Source: Saccharothrix syringae
Lineage (GTDB): Bacteria; Actinomycetota; Actinomycetes; Mycobacteriales; Pseudonocardiaceae
Direction of reading: 5' to 3'
Assembly (NCBI RefSeq): GCF_009498035.1
Contig: NZ_CP034550.1
Location: 8,432,001 to 8,496,000 of the forward strand
Length of the DNA stretch: 64,000 nt
Below the pieces are notes generated by a model. That model was not told the DNA's origin, did no database searches, and worked only from the letters and a program-made list of their open reading frames with translations. The position numbers and the translations under genes were made by a program. Below are positions 16,997 through 25,160 of this stretch, in pieces. The first letter of the stretch is position 1, and every line of letters begins with the position of its first letter.

Positions 16997-17425
16997 ATGC
17001 TGAAGCGGGTTCTGGGCACTGCGGCAATTCTCGCGGTGGGGATGATGGGCGTGGCGGTCCCGTCGGCCTCCGCGGTCGGGGTGTGCACGAAGTCGGTCGC
17101 CCACAGCGGTCCTACCGGCCAGGTCTGGGTGCCGGCGGCCTCGGACGGCTCGAAGAGCTGCACCACCCAGCGGGGCAACGTGAGCCAGGCGGTCTCGCAG
17201 CTCCAGGGCACCCTGAACGAGTGCTACGAAACGCAGGTCCGCAACGCCGGCGTGTACCCGCTGGACATCGACAACAATTTCGGCGCGAACACCGAAAAGG
17301 CGCTCAAGGCCGTGCAGCGCTACATCGGCACCACCGCCGACGGCGTCTACGGCCCGAACACCCGCAACGCGATGAAGTTCATCTACACCGAGTCCTTCCC
17401 CCTGGCCTGCGGCCGCTACCGCTGA
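16997..17425 (+). CDS. Secreted peptidoglycan-binding domain protein
   Basis: 142-residue exported protein. Residues 1-27 are a signal peptide (LGTAAILAVGMMGVAVPSASA). Residues about 60-130 form a PG_binding_1 domain: QAVSQLQGTLNECY, YPLDIDNNFGANTEKALKAVQ and DGVYGPNTRNAMK. Four or more cysteines (VCTKS, SCTTQ, ECYET, LACGR) suggest disulfides. ATG 16997 is preferred over an upstream TTG because GGGAG lies 8 nt before it. The 3' end overlaps the convergent STAND gene by 10 nt. Likely role is binding cell-wall peptides outside the cell, with no catalytic domain. Confidence 0.85.
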   Translation: MLKRVLGTAAILAVGMMGVAVPSASAVGVCTKSVAHSGPTGQVWVPAASDGSKSCTTQRGNVSQAVSQLQGTLNECYETQVRNAGVYPLDIDNNFGANTEKALKAVQRYIGTTADGVYGPNTRNAMKFIYTESFPLACGRYR

Positions 17426-19749
17426 TCGTGCGGTGGCGCGGCCGACCAGGGCCGCGCCACCACACCACCGGGCTCCAGCCCGTAGTGCGGCAACCGGTCC
17501 GCCTCGTCCGACCGCCCGGCCTTCACCAGCAGTCGGGCGATCACCTCCAGGCCGCACCGGGGCCCGACCTCCGCGTACCGCAGGTACCACGCGGCGGCCT
17601 CCTCCGCCCGCCCCACCTCGTCGAGCAGCAGGGCCGCCGTGCGCATCGCGGTCGTGTCCCCGGCCTCCGCGAGCCGGACCAGGCAGGCGCCCACCTCGTC
17701 GGCCCGCCCCGCGCGCACGGCGATCCCGGAAACCCTGCGCAGCGCCTCGTCGTCGCGGTCGACCGCGCGCAGGTACAGGTCCACCGCGTCGGAGAGCCGG
17801 TCCGTCGCCTCCATCAGCCCGGCCGCGTACCGCAGGTCCGCCGGGTTGTCCGGGATGTCCTGCCCGAGCAGCCACACCGCCGCCGCCTCGAAACCCCGGT
17901 GGGCCGCCAGCGCCCGCGCGCAGGACCCGACCGCGTCCCGGTCACCCGCCGCGACGGCGCGCTCGAACCACGTGACGGCCTCGTCCGGCCGCAGGCCCTC
18001 CACCATGAGGTGGGCGATCAGGCGCTCCGGTGAGATGTCCCGCTCCTCCGCGTAACCGCGCAGCAGTGCAACGGCGTCCACCACCCGACCCGCGCCGACC
18101 AGCACCCTGGCTTCGGCGGCCACGCGGTCGACCGGGACGTCCTCGTCATCGGGCACCGGCGGTTCCCCGTCGTCGCCGGTGCGGCGCACCACCTCGACGA
18201 CCTCCACCGACGTCTCCCCGGACACCCACGAGCGCAACCGCTCCAGCAGCCGCGCGCTGAACCCCACCCCGTCCCGCGCACGGGGCGTGAGCCAGTCGAT
18301 CGCCTCCGGCACCCGCTTCTCCCGGACCAGCAGCTCGACCAGCAGCCGCTCGGCGACGAAGTCACCGGCCCCGGCGGCCCGCCGGTAGTGCCCCAGCGCC
18401 TCGTCCACGGCCCCCGCCCGCCGCGCCGCCCGGCGCAGGGCACCCGGGTCGCCCGCCCGGACCGCGCGGTCGTACCAGTTCTCGGCCTCCCCGGCGCGCC
18501 CGATCCGCTCCAGCAACCGCGCCACGGCCGCCGCGTCCCCGGACCGGCGGTGCAGCAGGAAGGCGAAGCGGAAGTACCCGCGCCGCTCGGCCTCCTGCGC
18601 GAGACCGGGCAGGTCCTCGGCGGGCGCGTGCTCGACCAACGCGTCCCACAGCGACGCCGGGGGGACGACGGCGTACCGCTCCCACCGCCCGGTCTCCTCC
18701 AGGTAGTCCTCCAACCGGAAGCCCCCACCGGCCTGCCCCGGCCGCGGCCGGACCCGCACCAGCGGGCTCACCCCCGCGTGCGACAACGCCAGGCAGTGCC
18801 CCAGCGCGGCGTCGAACCAGTCGTCCCCGAGCCTGCCCCACTGGGAGTCGCTGAGGTACCCCGGCGCCGCGGCCTCCAGCAACGCGCGCGAGAGCACCAC
18901 CCCGTGCCCCAGCCGCCGGGCGTCCATCGCCGCGTCGATGACCGCCGCGGCAGCGGGCGGCGCGGTGCGGTACCGCTCCAGCAAGGCAGGCGCACCGGCC
19001 AGGTACTGGGCCACCTGCCGATCGGCCGCCCGCTCGACCGCCTCGGCCAACAGCGGGTCACCCGACCCGCGCGCCACCGCGACGTCGGCCGCGGTGAACT
19101 CGTCCGGCACCCGGACACCCGCCTGCACCAGCAGCTCACGAGCCTGCGCGTGCGGGTCCTCAACCCCGGACAACGGCCGGGTGACCAGGGTTGCCCAGTA
19201 CTCCGGCCACAGCGTCGCCAGCACGAGCACCGGCCCCCGGCCGGGGTCGCGCAGCAGCTCCCGAACCGCGGCGGCCACCCGCTCCCCGGCGCCCGGCAGC
19301 AGGTAGTGCTGGGCCTCGTTGAGCCACAGCACGGTGTGCGGCCCGACCCGGTCGAGGTCGGCCAGCACGGCCTCCGGCCGACCGGGGCTGATCGGGTGCC
19401 ACAGCCGCCAGTGCGCCGGCAACCGCCGCACGGCCTCCCAGCACGCCCGCGTCTTGCCGGTCGACGATCCCCCGACCAGCACGACGATCGCGCTACCACC
19501 ACCCACTACGACGTCCACGACCTGCCGCAGCACCTCGTCGTGCGGGCGCGGCACGTAGGTCGGCAACCCGGTGCCGGCGGTCCGGTGCACCTCCAGGTCG
19601 AACGGTGAGCACTCCCCCACCGGCGTGCCCAGCGGCCCGGCCGCGATCGGCGCAGGCCCGAAGAGGTTCACCACGCCCGCGTGCCCGACCTGCACCGCGC
19701 TGCCGATCTCGCCGGACAGGGCGTTGTGCACGGTCGGCCGGTCCGTCAT
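17416..19749 (-). CDS. STAND/AAA-type P-loop NTPase with TPR-like repeats
   Basis: 777 residues. The first 30 residues contain a short motif (HNALSGEIGSAVQVGHAG) of a kind seen at the N-termini of many actinobacterial conflict NTPases. The P-loop GGSSTGKT lies at 93-100 and Walker B VLWLNEAQ at 140-147. From about residue 390 onward, repeating helical pairs (for example AENWYDRAVRAGDPGALRRAARRAG, EAVTWFERAVAAGDRDA) form a TPR/SEL1-like solenoid. No effector domain is obvious. ATG 19749. It ends in a 10-nt overlap with the convergent peptidoglycan-binding gene. The NUDIX stop lies 19 nt upstream, so it could be cotranscribed with the PIM locus. Ligand-triggered signalling is an inference. Confidence 0.8.
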   Translation of the reverse strand: MTDRPTVHNALSGEIGSAVQVGHAGVVNLFGPAPIAAGPLGTPVGECSPFDLEVHRTAGTGLPTYVPRPHDEVLRQVVDVVVGGGSAIVVLVGGSSTGKTRACWEAVRRLPAHWRLWHPISPGRPEAVLADLDRVGPHTVLWLNEAQHYLLPGAGERVAAAVRELLRDPGRGPVLVLATLWPEYWATLVTRPLSGVEDPHAQARELLVQAGVRVPDEFTAADVAVARGSGDPLLAEAVERAADRQVAQYLAGAPALLERYRTAPPAAAAVIDAAMDARRLGHGVVLSRALLEAAAPGYLSDSQWGRLGDDWFDAALGHCLALSHAGVSPLVRVRPRPGQAGGGFRLEDYLEETGRWERYAVVPPASLWDALVEHAPAEDLPGLAQEAERRGYFRFAFLLHRRSGDAAAVARLLERIGRAGEAENWYDRAVRAGDPGALRRAARRAGAVDEALGHYRRAAGAGDFVAERLLVELLVREKRVPEAIDWLTPRARDGVGFSARLLERLRSWVSGETSVEVVEVVRRTGDDGEPPVPDDEDVPVDRVAAEARVLVGAGRVVDAVALLRGYAEERDISPERLIAHLMVEGLRPDEAVTWFERAVAAGDRDAVGSCARALAAHRGFEAAAVWLLGQDIPDNPADLRYAAGLMEATDRLSDAVDLYLRAVDRDDEALRRVSGIAVRAGRADEVGACLVRLAEAGDTTAMRTAALLLDEVGRAEEAAAWYLRYAEVGPRCGLEVIARLLVKAGRSDEADRLPHYGLEPGGVVARPWSAAPPHDQR

Positions 19750-19768
19750 GGACCCACGGTAGCGAAAA

Positions 19769-20743
19769 TCAGCGGATCGACCGGGTGGTCCCGTCCCACC
19801 CGCCCAGCGCCCCGGGCAGCACCTCGGCGAACTGCACCGGGTACACCACCGCGTCCGCCCCGGCCAGCTCGTCAGCCGACCACCACCGGTGCCCCACGAT
19901 GGTCCGCCGCTCCAACTCGTTGAACCGCGAGGTGTCCACCTCCACCCCGTCCCCCACCCGGGCCAGGAAGAACCACTCCACCGCCGCGACCGTCACCCCG
20001 TCGAAGCTGATCACGGCGTGCCGCTTCCACAGCGGCCCCTCCAGCTCGTCCGGGCCCAGCACCACCCCGGTCTCCTCCAGCAGCTCCCGCACGGCCGCGT
20101 CCCGCAGCTCCTCGCCGGGCTCCACCCCGCCACCCACGGTGAACCAGAACAGCTCGTCCGGCTTCGCCGGGTCGAACCCCTCGAACAGCAGCACCCGGTC
20201 GGCGGGGTCCACCAGCACCACCCGGGCCGACACCCTGGTGACCGGCACCTCCGCGTCCGTCCCCGGCTCGGCGATCTCGAAGTACGCGGGCGTCGGCGCG
20301 GTACCCGCCAACCGCAGCCAGCGCACCGAACGCCGCCGCCGCAGCGCGAGCGTGTCGCGCACCGCGTCGTTGTGCACCCGGCGCGCCAGCACGACCCGCT
20401 GCTCCGCGTCGGCCAGTTCCGCGGCCAGCGCGGGCGCGAGCACCGACCGGTCCAACGCCTCCAGCAGGGCGCTCAACCGGTTCTCCGCCGCCTCGCGGTC
20501 ACCGCGCCGCGCCCGCTCGGCCTCGTCGGCCGCCGCGCGCAGCTCCGGTTTGCCGCACACCGCCGCGACCGCACGCGTCACCACCGCGCGCCGCGCCAGG
20601 GCCGCGTCCAGGGCGGCCCACGCCGAGTCGGTGCGCACGTGCAGCCGGTCCAGCCGGTTGGCCGTGCCGAGCATCCACGGCCCCACCAGCAGCGCCACCG
20701 CCAGCAGCACCAGGAACGCGGTCGCGGCACCCGAACTGGTCAC
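19769..20743 (-). CDS. Membrane-anchored NUDIX hydrolase with LemA-like N-terminus
   Basis: 324 residues. Residues about 8-27 are a single membrane helix, followed by a LemA-like helical region (NRLDRLHVRTDSAWAALDAAL ...) to about 125. The NUDIX domain follows, with box GVEPGEELRDAAVRELLEETG. In mycobacteria a similar membrane NUDIX gene (Rv2609c) lies directly after pimA. GTG 20743 overlaps the pimA stop by 4 nt. NUDIX enzymes cleave nucleoside diphosphates linked to other groups; hydrolysis of a lipid- or sugar-linked nucleotide in PIM synthesis is an inference. Confidence 0.87.
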   Translation of the reverse strand: MTSSGAATAFLVLLAVALLVGPWMLGTANRLDRLHVRTDSAWAALDAALARRAVVTRAVAAVCGKPELRAAADEAERARRGDREAAENRLSALLEALDRSVLAPALAAELADAEQRVVLARRVHNDAVRDTLALRRRRSVRWLRLAGTAPTPAYFEIAEPGTDAEVPVTRVSARVVLVDPADRVLLFEGFDPAKPDELFWFTVGGGVEPGEELRDAAVRELLEETGVVLGPDELEGPLWKRHAVISFDGVTVAAVEWFFLARVGDGVEVDTSRFNELERRTIVGHRWWSADELAGADAVVYPVQFAEVLPGALGGWDGTTRSIR

Positions 20744-21861
20744 GCCTCACGCACCCGGCGCGGGTCGGCGGCCATGGCGCTCTCGTAGACCCGCAGCACC
20801 TGGTTGGCCACCACGGACCAGTCGAACGCCATCACGCGCTGCCGCGCCGCGTCCGCGTAATCGCCCCGCCGCGCGGGGTCGTCCAGCAGGTCCCGCAACG
20901 CCACCGCCAGCGCCGCCGGGTCGCCCACCGGCGTCAGCACCCCGGCCTTGCCGTCGTCGAGCACCCGCCGGAACGCGTCCAGGTCGCTCGCCACCACCGC
21001 GGCACCCGCCGACATCGCCTCGGTCAGGATGATGCCGAAGCTCTCGCCGCCGGTGTTGGGCGCGCAGTAGACGTCCACGCTGCGCAGGGCGCGGGCCTTC
21101 GTCTCGTCGTCGACCATGCCGAGGAAGTCCATTCGCGACGCCAGCTCCGGCCCGGCCTGCCTGCGCAGCTCGTCGGCGTCGCCGCGGCCGACCACCAGCA
21201 GCCGCGCGTCGGGCAGGTCCAGCGCGCGGAACGCCTCCAGCAGCACCGGCATCCCCTTGCGCGGCTCGGTGAACCGGCCGACGAAGCCGACCGTGCCGCC
21301 GGGGCGCGGGTAGCCGTCCAGGGGCGCGGCGTCGGCGAAGAACGACACGTCCACGCCGTTGGGGATCTCCACCGCGTCCCCGCCCAGGTGCTCCACCTGC
21401 ACCCGCCGGGCCAGCGCGGACACCGCGATCCGGGCGGTGATCTTCTCCAGGAACGGCTGGAGCACCGCCTGGAGCGCCACCAGCATCTTCGACCGGGGCG
21501 TGGAGGTGTGGAAGGTGGCCACGATCGGGCCGTCCGCCGCCACCAGCGCCAGGAACGACAGCGACGGCGCGGTCGGCTCGTGCAGGTGCAGCACGTCGAA
21601 CTCGTGCTCGGCGATCCAGCGCCGGACCCGGGCGAACGACACCGGCCCGAACGACAGCCGCGCCACCGACCCGTTGTACGGGATGCCGACCGCGCGGCCG
21701 GTGGGCGTGACGAACTCCGGCACGGGCGTGTCGTCGTCGGCGGGCGCCAGCACCTCCACCTCGTGCCCGAGGCCGCGCAGGGCGCGCGCGAGGTCGACCA
21801 CGTGCGCCTGCACCCCCCCGGGTACCTCGAAGGAGTACGGGCACACGATGCCGACCTTCAC
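20740..21861 (-). CDS. pimA: Phosphatidylinositol alpha-mannosyltransferase
   Basis: 373-residue GT4 glycosyltransferase that transfers mannose from GDP-mannose to phosphatidylinositol at the inner face of the membrane, the first PIM step. Visible features are the N-terminal VGIVCPYSFEVPGGVQ loop, LHLHEPTAPSLS, FVGRFTEPRKGMP (donor-binding Arg and Lys) and the E-x7-E motif in GGESFGIILTEA. GTG 21861 is selected because it overlaps the patA stop by 4 nt and starts at the family N-terminus. Gene order pgsA-patA-pimA-NUDIX is the same as in M. tuberculosis. Confidence 0.94.
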   Translation of the reverse strand: MKVGIVCPYSFEVPGGVQAHVVDLARALRGLGHEVEVLAPADDDTPVPEFVTPTGRAVGIPYNGSVARLSFGPVSFARVRRWIAEHEFDVLHLHEPTAPSLSFLALVAADGPIVATFHTSTPRSKMLVALQAVLQPFLEKITARIAVSALARRVQVEHLGGDAVEIPNGVDVSFFADAAPLDGYPRPGGTVGFVGRFTEPRKGMPVLLEAFRALDLPDARLLVVGRGDADELRRQAGPELASRMDFLGMVDDETKARALRSVDVYCAPNTGGESFGIILTEAMSAGAAVVASDLDAFRRVLDDGKAGVLTPVGDPAALAVALRDLLDDPARRGDYADAARQRVMAFDWSVVANQVLRVYESAMAADPRRVREA

Positions 21862-22790
21862 ACCGACTCCCCTCGGCGGGCCAGCACCCGGCGCAGCGCC
21901 CGCTGCCTGGTCTCGGGCAGGTCCGCCAACCACAGCGGCTGCATCATGTGCCAGTCGGCGGGGTGCGCGGCGATGTCGGCGGCGAACACGTCGGCCACCT
22001 GCTGGGTCGCCGCGCCCACGCCCGAGGTGCCGCCGACCCGCACCGGCGGGTGGAACCGGATGTGCCAGCCGTCACCGGTGAACCACAGGCCCACCGGCAG
22101 CAGCGCCGCGCCGGTCGTGGCCGCCAGGTGCGCCGGGCCCGCGGGCATCAGGGTCTTCTCGCCGAAGAACGTCACCGGCATGCCGCCCGCGGTCAGGTCG
22201 CGGTCGGCCAGCAGGCACACCACCCTGTTGGCGCGCAGCCGCTCGGCCAGCACCACGGCCGGGTTGCGCTCGCCGCCGGTCAGCGGCACCACCTCGAAGC
22301 CCAGGCTCTCCCGGAAGGCGATGAACCGCTGGTACAGCGACTCCGGCTGGAGGCGTTCGGCGACCGTGGTGAACGTGCCGCAGTGGCCGACCAGCCACAC
22401 CCCGGCCACGTCCCAGTTGCCGCTGTGCGGCAGCGCCGCCACCACGCCCCGGCCCTCGGCCAGCGCGGCGTCCAGGTTCTCCACGCCGCTGACCGTGCGG
22501 TCGCACTCGGCGAACACCGCCTCGCGGTCCATCGACGGCAGCCGGAACGCCTCCCGCCAGTACCGCGCGTACGAGCGCAGCGACTGCCGGACCAGCTCGT
22601 CCAGCTCGGCCTCGCCCGCCCGCGGCACGACCCGGCGCAGGTTCCGGCGCAGCTGGTCGACGCCGTCGCCGCCGCGCCGGGCGCCCCAGTCGGCGGCCGC
22701 GTCGAACGCGCCGCGCGCCACCCGCTCGGGCAGCAGCCGCGCCAGGCGCCAGCCCGCCGCGTACCCCAGGTCGGCCAACCGCTGCTTCAC
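21858..22790 (-). CDS. patA: Phosphatidylinositol mannoside acyltransferase
   Basis: 310-residue membrane-associated acyltransferase of the lipid A biosynthesis acyltransferase superfamily, which adds a fatty acyl chain to the mannose of PIM. The HX4D catalytic motif is in ALPHSGNWD, followed by RESLGFEVVPLTGG, the LLADRDLTAGGMPVTFFG segment and a C-terminal PADWHMMQPLW. GTG 22790 and the stop each form 4-nt GTGA overlaps with pgsA and pimA respectively, which fixes the start. Confidence 0.92.
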   Translation of the reverse strand: MKQRLADLGYAAGWRLARLLPERVARGAFDAAADWGARRGGDGVDQLRRNLRRVVPRAGEAELDELVRQSLRSYARYWREAFRLPSMDREAVFAECDRTVSGVENLDAALAEGRGVVAALPHSGNWDVAGVWLVGHCGTFTTVAERLQPESLYQRFIAFRESLGFEVVPLTGGERNPAVVLAERLRANRVVCLLADRDLTAGGMPVTFFGEKTLMPAGPAHLAATTGAALLPVGLWFTGDGWHIRFHPPVRVGGTSGVGAATQQVADVFAADIAAHPADWHMMQPLWLADLPETRQRALRRVLARRGESV

Positions 22791-23392
22791 GTCAGCTCCT
22801 TCGCCTCGCGGCTCACGGCCAGCACGCGCTGCGCGACCGTGACGGTGACCAGCGCCGCGAGCAGGTACAGCGCCACCGGCAGGACGTAGGGCACGCCCAG
22901 GCCGTGCAGCCCGACGCCGAGCAGGGCGATGATGAACCGCTCGGCGCGCTCGGCCAGGCCGCCGTCGGCGGACAGCCCGGTCGCCTCGGCACGCGCCTTG
23001 ACGTACGAGGTGACCTGCGCCCCGACCAGCGACACCAGGGCCGCGGCGGCCAGGCCCCGCTCCCCCGCGTCGAACGCCCACCAGGCGACGGCGGCGAACA
23101 GCGCGCCGTCGGCGACCCGGTCGCACGTGGCGTCCAGCACGGCGCCGAACCGCGTGCCGCCGCCGCCCGCGCGGGCCATCGCCCCGTCGAGCAGGTCGAA
23201 CAGCACGAACGCGGTGACGAGCACCGCGCCCGCGAACAGCTGCCCGCGCGGGATGAACCACAGCGACGCGGCGACGGAGCCGACGGTGCCCAGCACCGTG
23301 ACGGCGTTCGGGGTGAGGCCGCGACGCAGCAGCCAGCCACCGATCGGGTCGGTGACGCGCGAGACGGACGCGCGGGCGAAGATGTTCAGCAT
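22787..23392 (-). CDS. pgsA: Phosphatidylinositol (phosphate) synthase, CDP-alcohol phosphatidyltransferase
   Basis: 201-residue integral membrane enzyme with about six helices that joins CDP-diacylglycerol to inositol phosphate. The complete CDP-alcohol phosphotransferase motif is present: DLLDGAMAR, then GTRFGAVLDATCDRVAD. The sequence closely parallels mycobacterial PgsA1 (LTPNAVTVLGT, SYVKARAEATGL). ATG 23392 gives the matching N-terminus; a GTG at 23407 is possible but adds residues not typical of the family. It overlaps patA by 4 nt. In mycobacteria the HIT gene precedes it directly; here an XRE regulator and a terminator intervene. Confidence 0.93.
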   Translation of the reverse strand: MLNIFARASVSRVTDPIGGWLLRRGLTPNAVTVLGTVGSVAASLWFIPRGQLFAGAVLVTAFVLFDLLDGAMARAGGGGTRFGAVLDATCDRVADGALFAAVAWWAFDAGERGLAAAALVSLVGAQVTSYVKARAEATGLSADGGLAERAERFIIALLGVGLHGLGVPYVLPVALYLLAALVTVTVAQRVLAVSREAKELT

Positions 23393-23452
23393 GGGGTGGC
23401 CAGGCACCTACCGGCGGGGACGGAGTGGTCCCCGGCAGCCTAACGACCCAGC

Positions 23453-24292
23453 TCAGCCGAGCTTGCGGTGGTCCCTGGAGATCTGTTCCAGCAGGTCTTC
23501 CAGCTCCTCGCCGCGCACCGCCAGGCGTTCCAGCCGACCGAACAGGGCCAGGTACTCCCGCACGTCGTGCGGGTCGGTGATGGTCGCGTTGCCCGTCAGC
23601 ACGGTCAGCGTCACCACGCGCTCGTCGTAGACCTGGAACCCGTGCGGGGCGACCATGTTCGCGTCCACCGACCACGGCACCACACCCAGCTGGACGTTTG
23701 GTCTTCGCATGATCTGCGACAGGTGGTCGATCTGCTCGCACATCAGGTCGGCCGACCCCATGCGCCAGCGCAGCGCGCTCTCCGCGAGCAGGAACACGAA
23801 CCGCTTGCCCAGGTCGTCCATGCGGGCGCGCCGACTGCGGAGCGTGGCGATCGCGGTGTCCTGCTCGTGCGCCGGGGTCGAGTTCAGCACGACCCTCAGG
23901 TAGTTCTCGCTCTGCAGCAACGCGGGCACACCCGCGTTCTGGAAGAAGCGGCTCGTGGTGGCACGGGCCTCGATGCGGGCCACGGTCTGCTGGTGGCGGT
24001 GGGCCCCCCGGTGCAGCACCACCCGGCGGGTCTCCGCCTCGGCGTGCAGCTGGCGGGCCAGTTCGACCAGCTCGACCCTGGTCTCCCTGGTCGCGGACAA
24101 CTCGGCGACCAGGCGCTCCACGTCGGTCACGGACGGGAGGAGCATGCCGTTCTCGATCTTCGACAACTTCGACTGGCTCATCCCGGTAGCGCGCGCCGTG
24201 GCCGTGCCGGTCATCTTGGCCTCGGTGCGCAGCCGTCGTAACTCGCGCGAGAGCCGTTCTCGGGCCAGCCGCGAACGCTCAGGTGCGGTCAT
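23453..24292 (-). CDS. XRE family transcriptional regulator with DUF5753 domain, inserted in the PIM locus
   Basis: 279 residues. Helix-turn-helix at about 12-70 (TATARATGMSQSKLSKIENG), then DUF5753 with FFQNAGVPALLQSENYLRVVL and the FLLAESALRWRMGSADLMCEQ helix. ATG 24292 removes a Arg/Gly-rich, low-conservation extension. No DUF397 partner is adjacent, unlike the copy at 10488. It sits between HIT/thrS and pgsA, with 60 nt before the pgsA start; whether it controls the PIM genes is unknown. The minus-strand upstream region 24293-24574 would hold its promoter. Confidence 0.87.
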   Translation of the reverse strand: MTAPERSRLARERLSRELRRLRTEAKMTGTATARATGMSQSKLSKIENGMLLPSVTDVERLVAELSATRETRVELVELARQLHAEAETRRVVLHRGAHRHQQTVARIEARATTSRFFQNAGVPALLQSENYLRVVLNSTPAHEQDTAIATLRSRRARMDDLGKRFVFLLAESALRWRMGSADLMCEQIDHLSQIMRRPNVQLGVVPWSVDANMVAPHGFQVYDERVVTLTVLTGNATITDPHDVREYLALFGRLERLAVRGEELEDLLEQISRDHRKLG

Positions 24293-24611
24293 GCAACGCA
24301 CCGTATCGATGGAGGACCCTCTTGACGATCGGCCACCACGGTGCTTGCGGCCCCTTGACACATCACTCGGTGGTGATCTGCAACACCGTCACCGTGATCA
24401 AGGGGGGACGCACGTGCAGCCGCCCGTGCAGGTGCAACGGCGCCCGGGGCGGTCGTGCCGCCGGCCCGGTCCGACCCGCCCGCGGGAGGCCGCCGGCCGG
24501 GTCGACCGGTGCGCGCCGGTTCGGATTCCCGCGAAAATGCGCGCGCGAGATCAACCGGCGCATTGTCGGGAATAGAATTCCCGGCCACCGCGCGGCGGCC
24601 GGGAATTCGCG
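24293..24611. other. Intergenic region with a terminator at 24575-24608
   Basis: No convincing gene is visible. The only structure recognised is a 12-bp perfect hairpin (24575-24586 with 24597-24608), 4 nt beyond the HIT stop, which should end the thrS-HIT transcript. The remainder upstream of the XRE gene presumably contains its promoter, but no clear -10/-35 pair was picked out. Confidence 0.7.
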
Positions 24612-25160
24612 TCAGGAATCGGCCTGCCAGGCCGAGGAAAGCAGTTCCCGGGTCTCCGGCAGCAACTGCGGCAGCACCTTGGTGTGGCCGATCACCGGCA
24701 TGAAGTTGGCGTCGCCGCCCCAGCGCGGCACCACGTGCTGGTGCAGGTGGGCCGCGATGCCCGCGCCCGCCACCACGCCCTGGTTCATGCCGATGTTGAA
24801 CCCGTGCGGGTCGGCCACCCGCCGCACCACCCGCATCGCCCGCTGGGTGAACTCGGCGAACTCGACCGTCTCCGCCGGCGTCAGGTCCGTGTAATCGGGC
24901 ACGTGCCGGTACGGCAGCACCATCAGGTGGCCGGGGTTGTAGGGGTACAGGTTGAGCACCGCGAACACCAGTTCGCCCCGCGCCAGGATCAGGCCGTCGG
25001 CGTCGGCCAGCCCGGTCACCCGGCAGAACGGGCAGCCCTCGGGCTCGTCGCCGACCGCCTTGCCCTCGCCCTTCACGTAGGACAGGCGGTGCGGGGTCCA
25101 GAGGCGCTGCAGCGCGTCCTGGACCCCCACCCCGTCCTGCTCCTCGTAGTCGGTCGTCAC
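24612..25160 (-). CDS. HIT family hydrolase / Ap4A phosphorylase-like
   Basis: 182-residue HIT-superfamily nucleotide enzyme. The catalytic HxHxH motif is [18 protein letters not shown]; the zinc-type CPFC motif (GCPFCRVTG) and [19 protein letters not shown] are also present. In M. tuberculosis the syntenic protein Rv2613c is reported to be an AP4A phosphorylase, so splitting of diadenosine tetraphosphate is the likely reaction. GTG 25160 overlaps the thrS stop by 4 nt, consistent with coupling to threonyl-tRNA synthetase, a known source of Ap4A. Confidence 0.92.
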   Translation of the reverse strand: MTTDYEEQDGVGVQDALQRLWTPHRLSYVKGEGKAVGDEPEGCPFCRVTGLADADGLILARGELVFAVLNLYPYNPGHLMVLPYRHVPDYTDLTPAETVEFAEFTQRAMRVVRRVADPHGFNIGMNQGVVAGAGIAAHLHQHVVPRWGGDANFMPVIGHTKVLPQLLPETRELLSSAWQADS

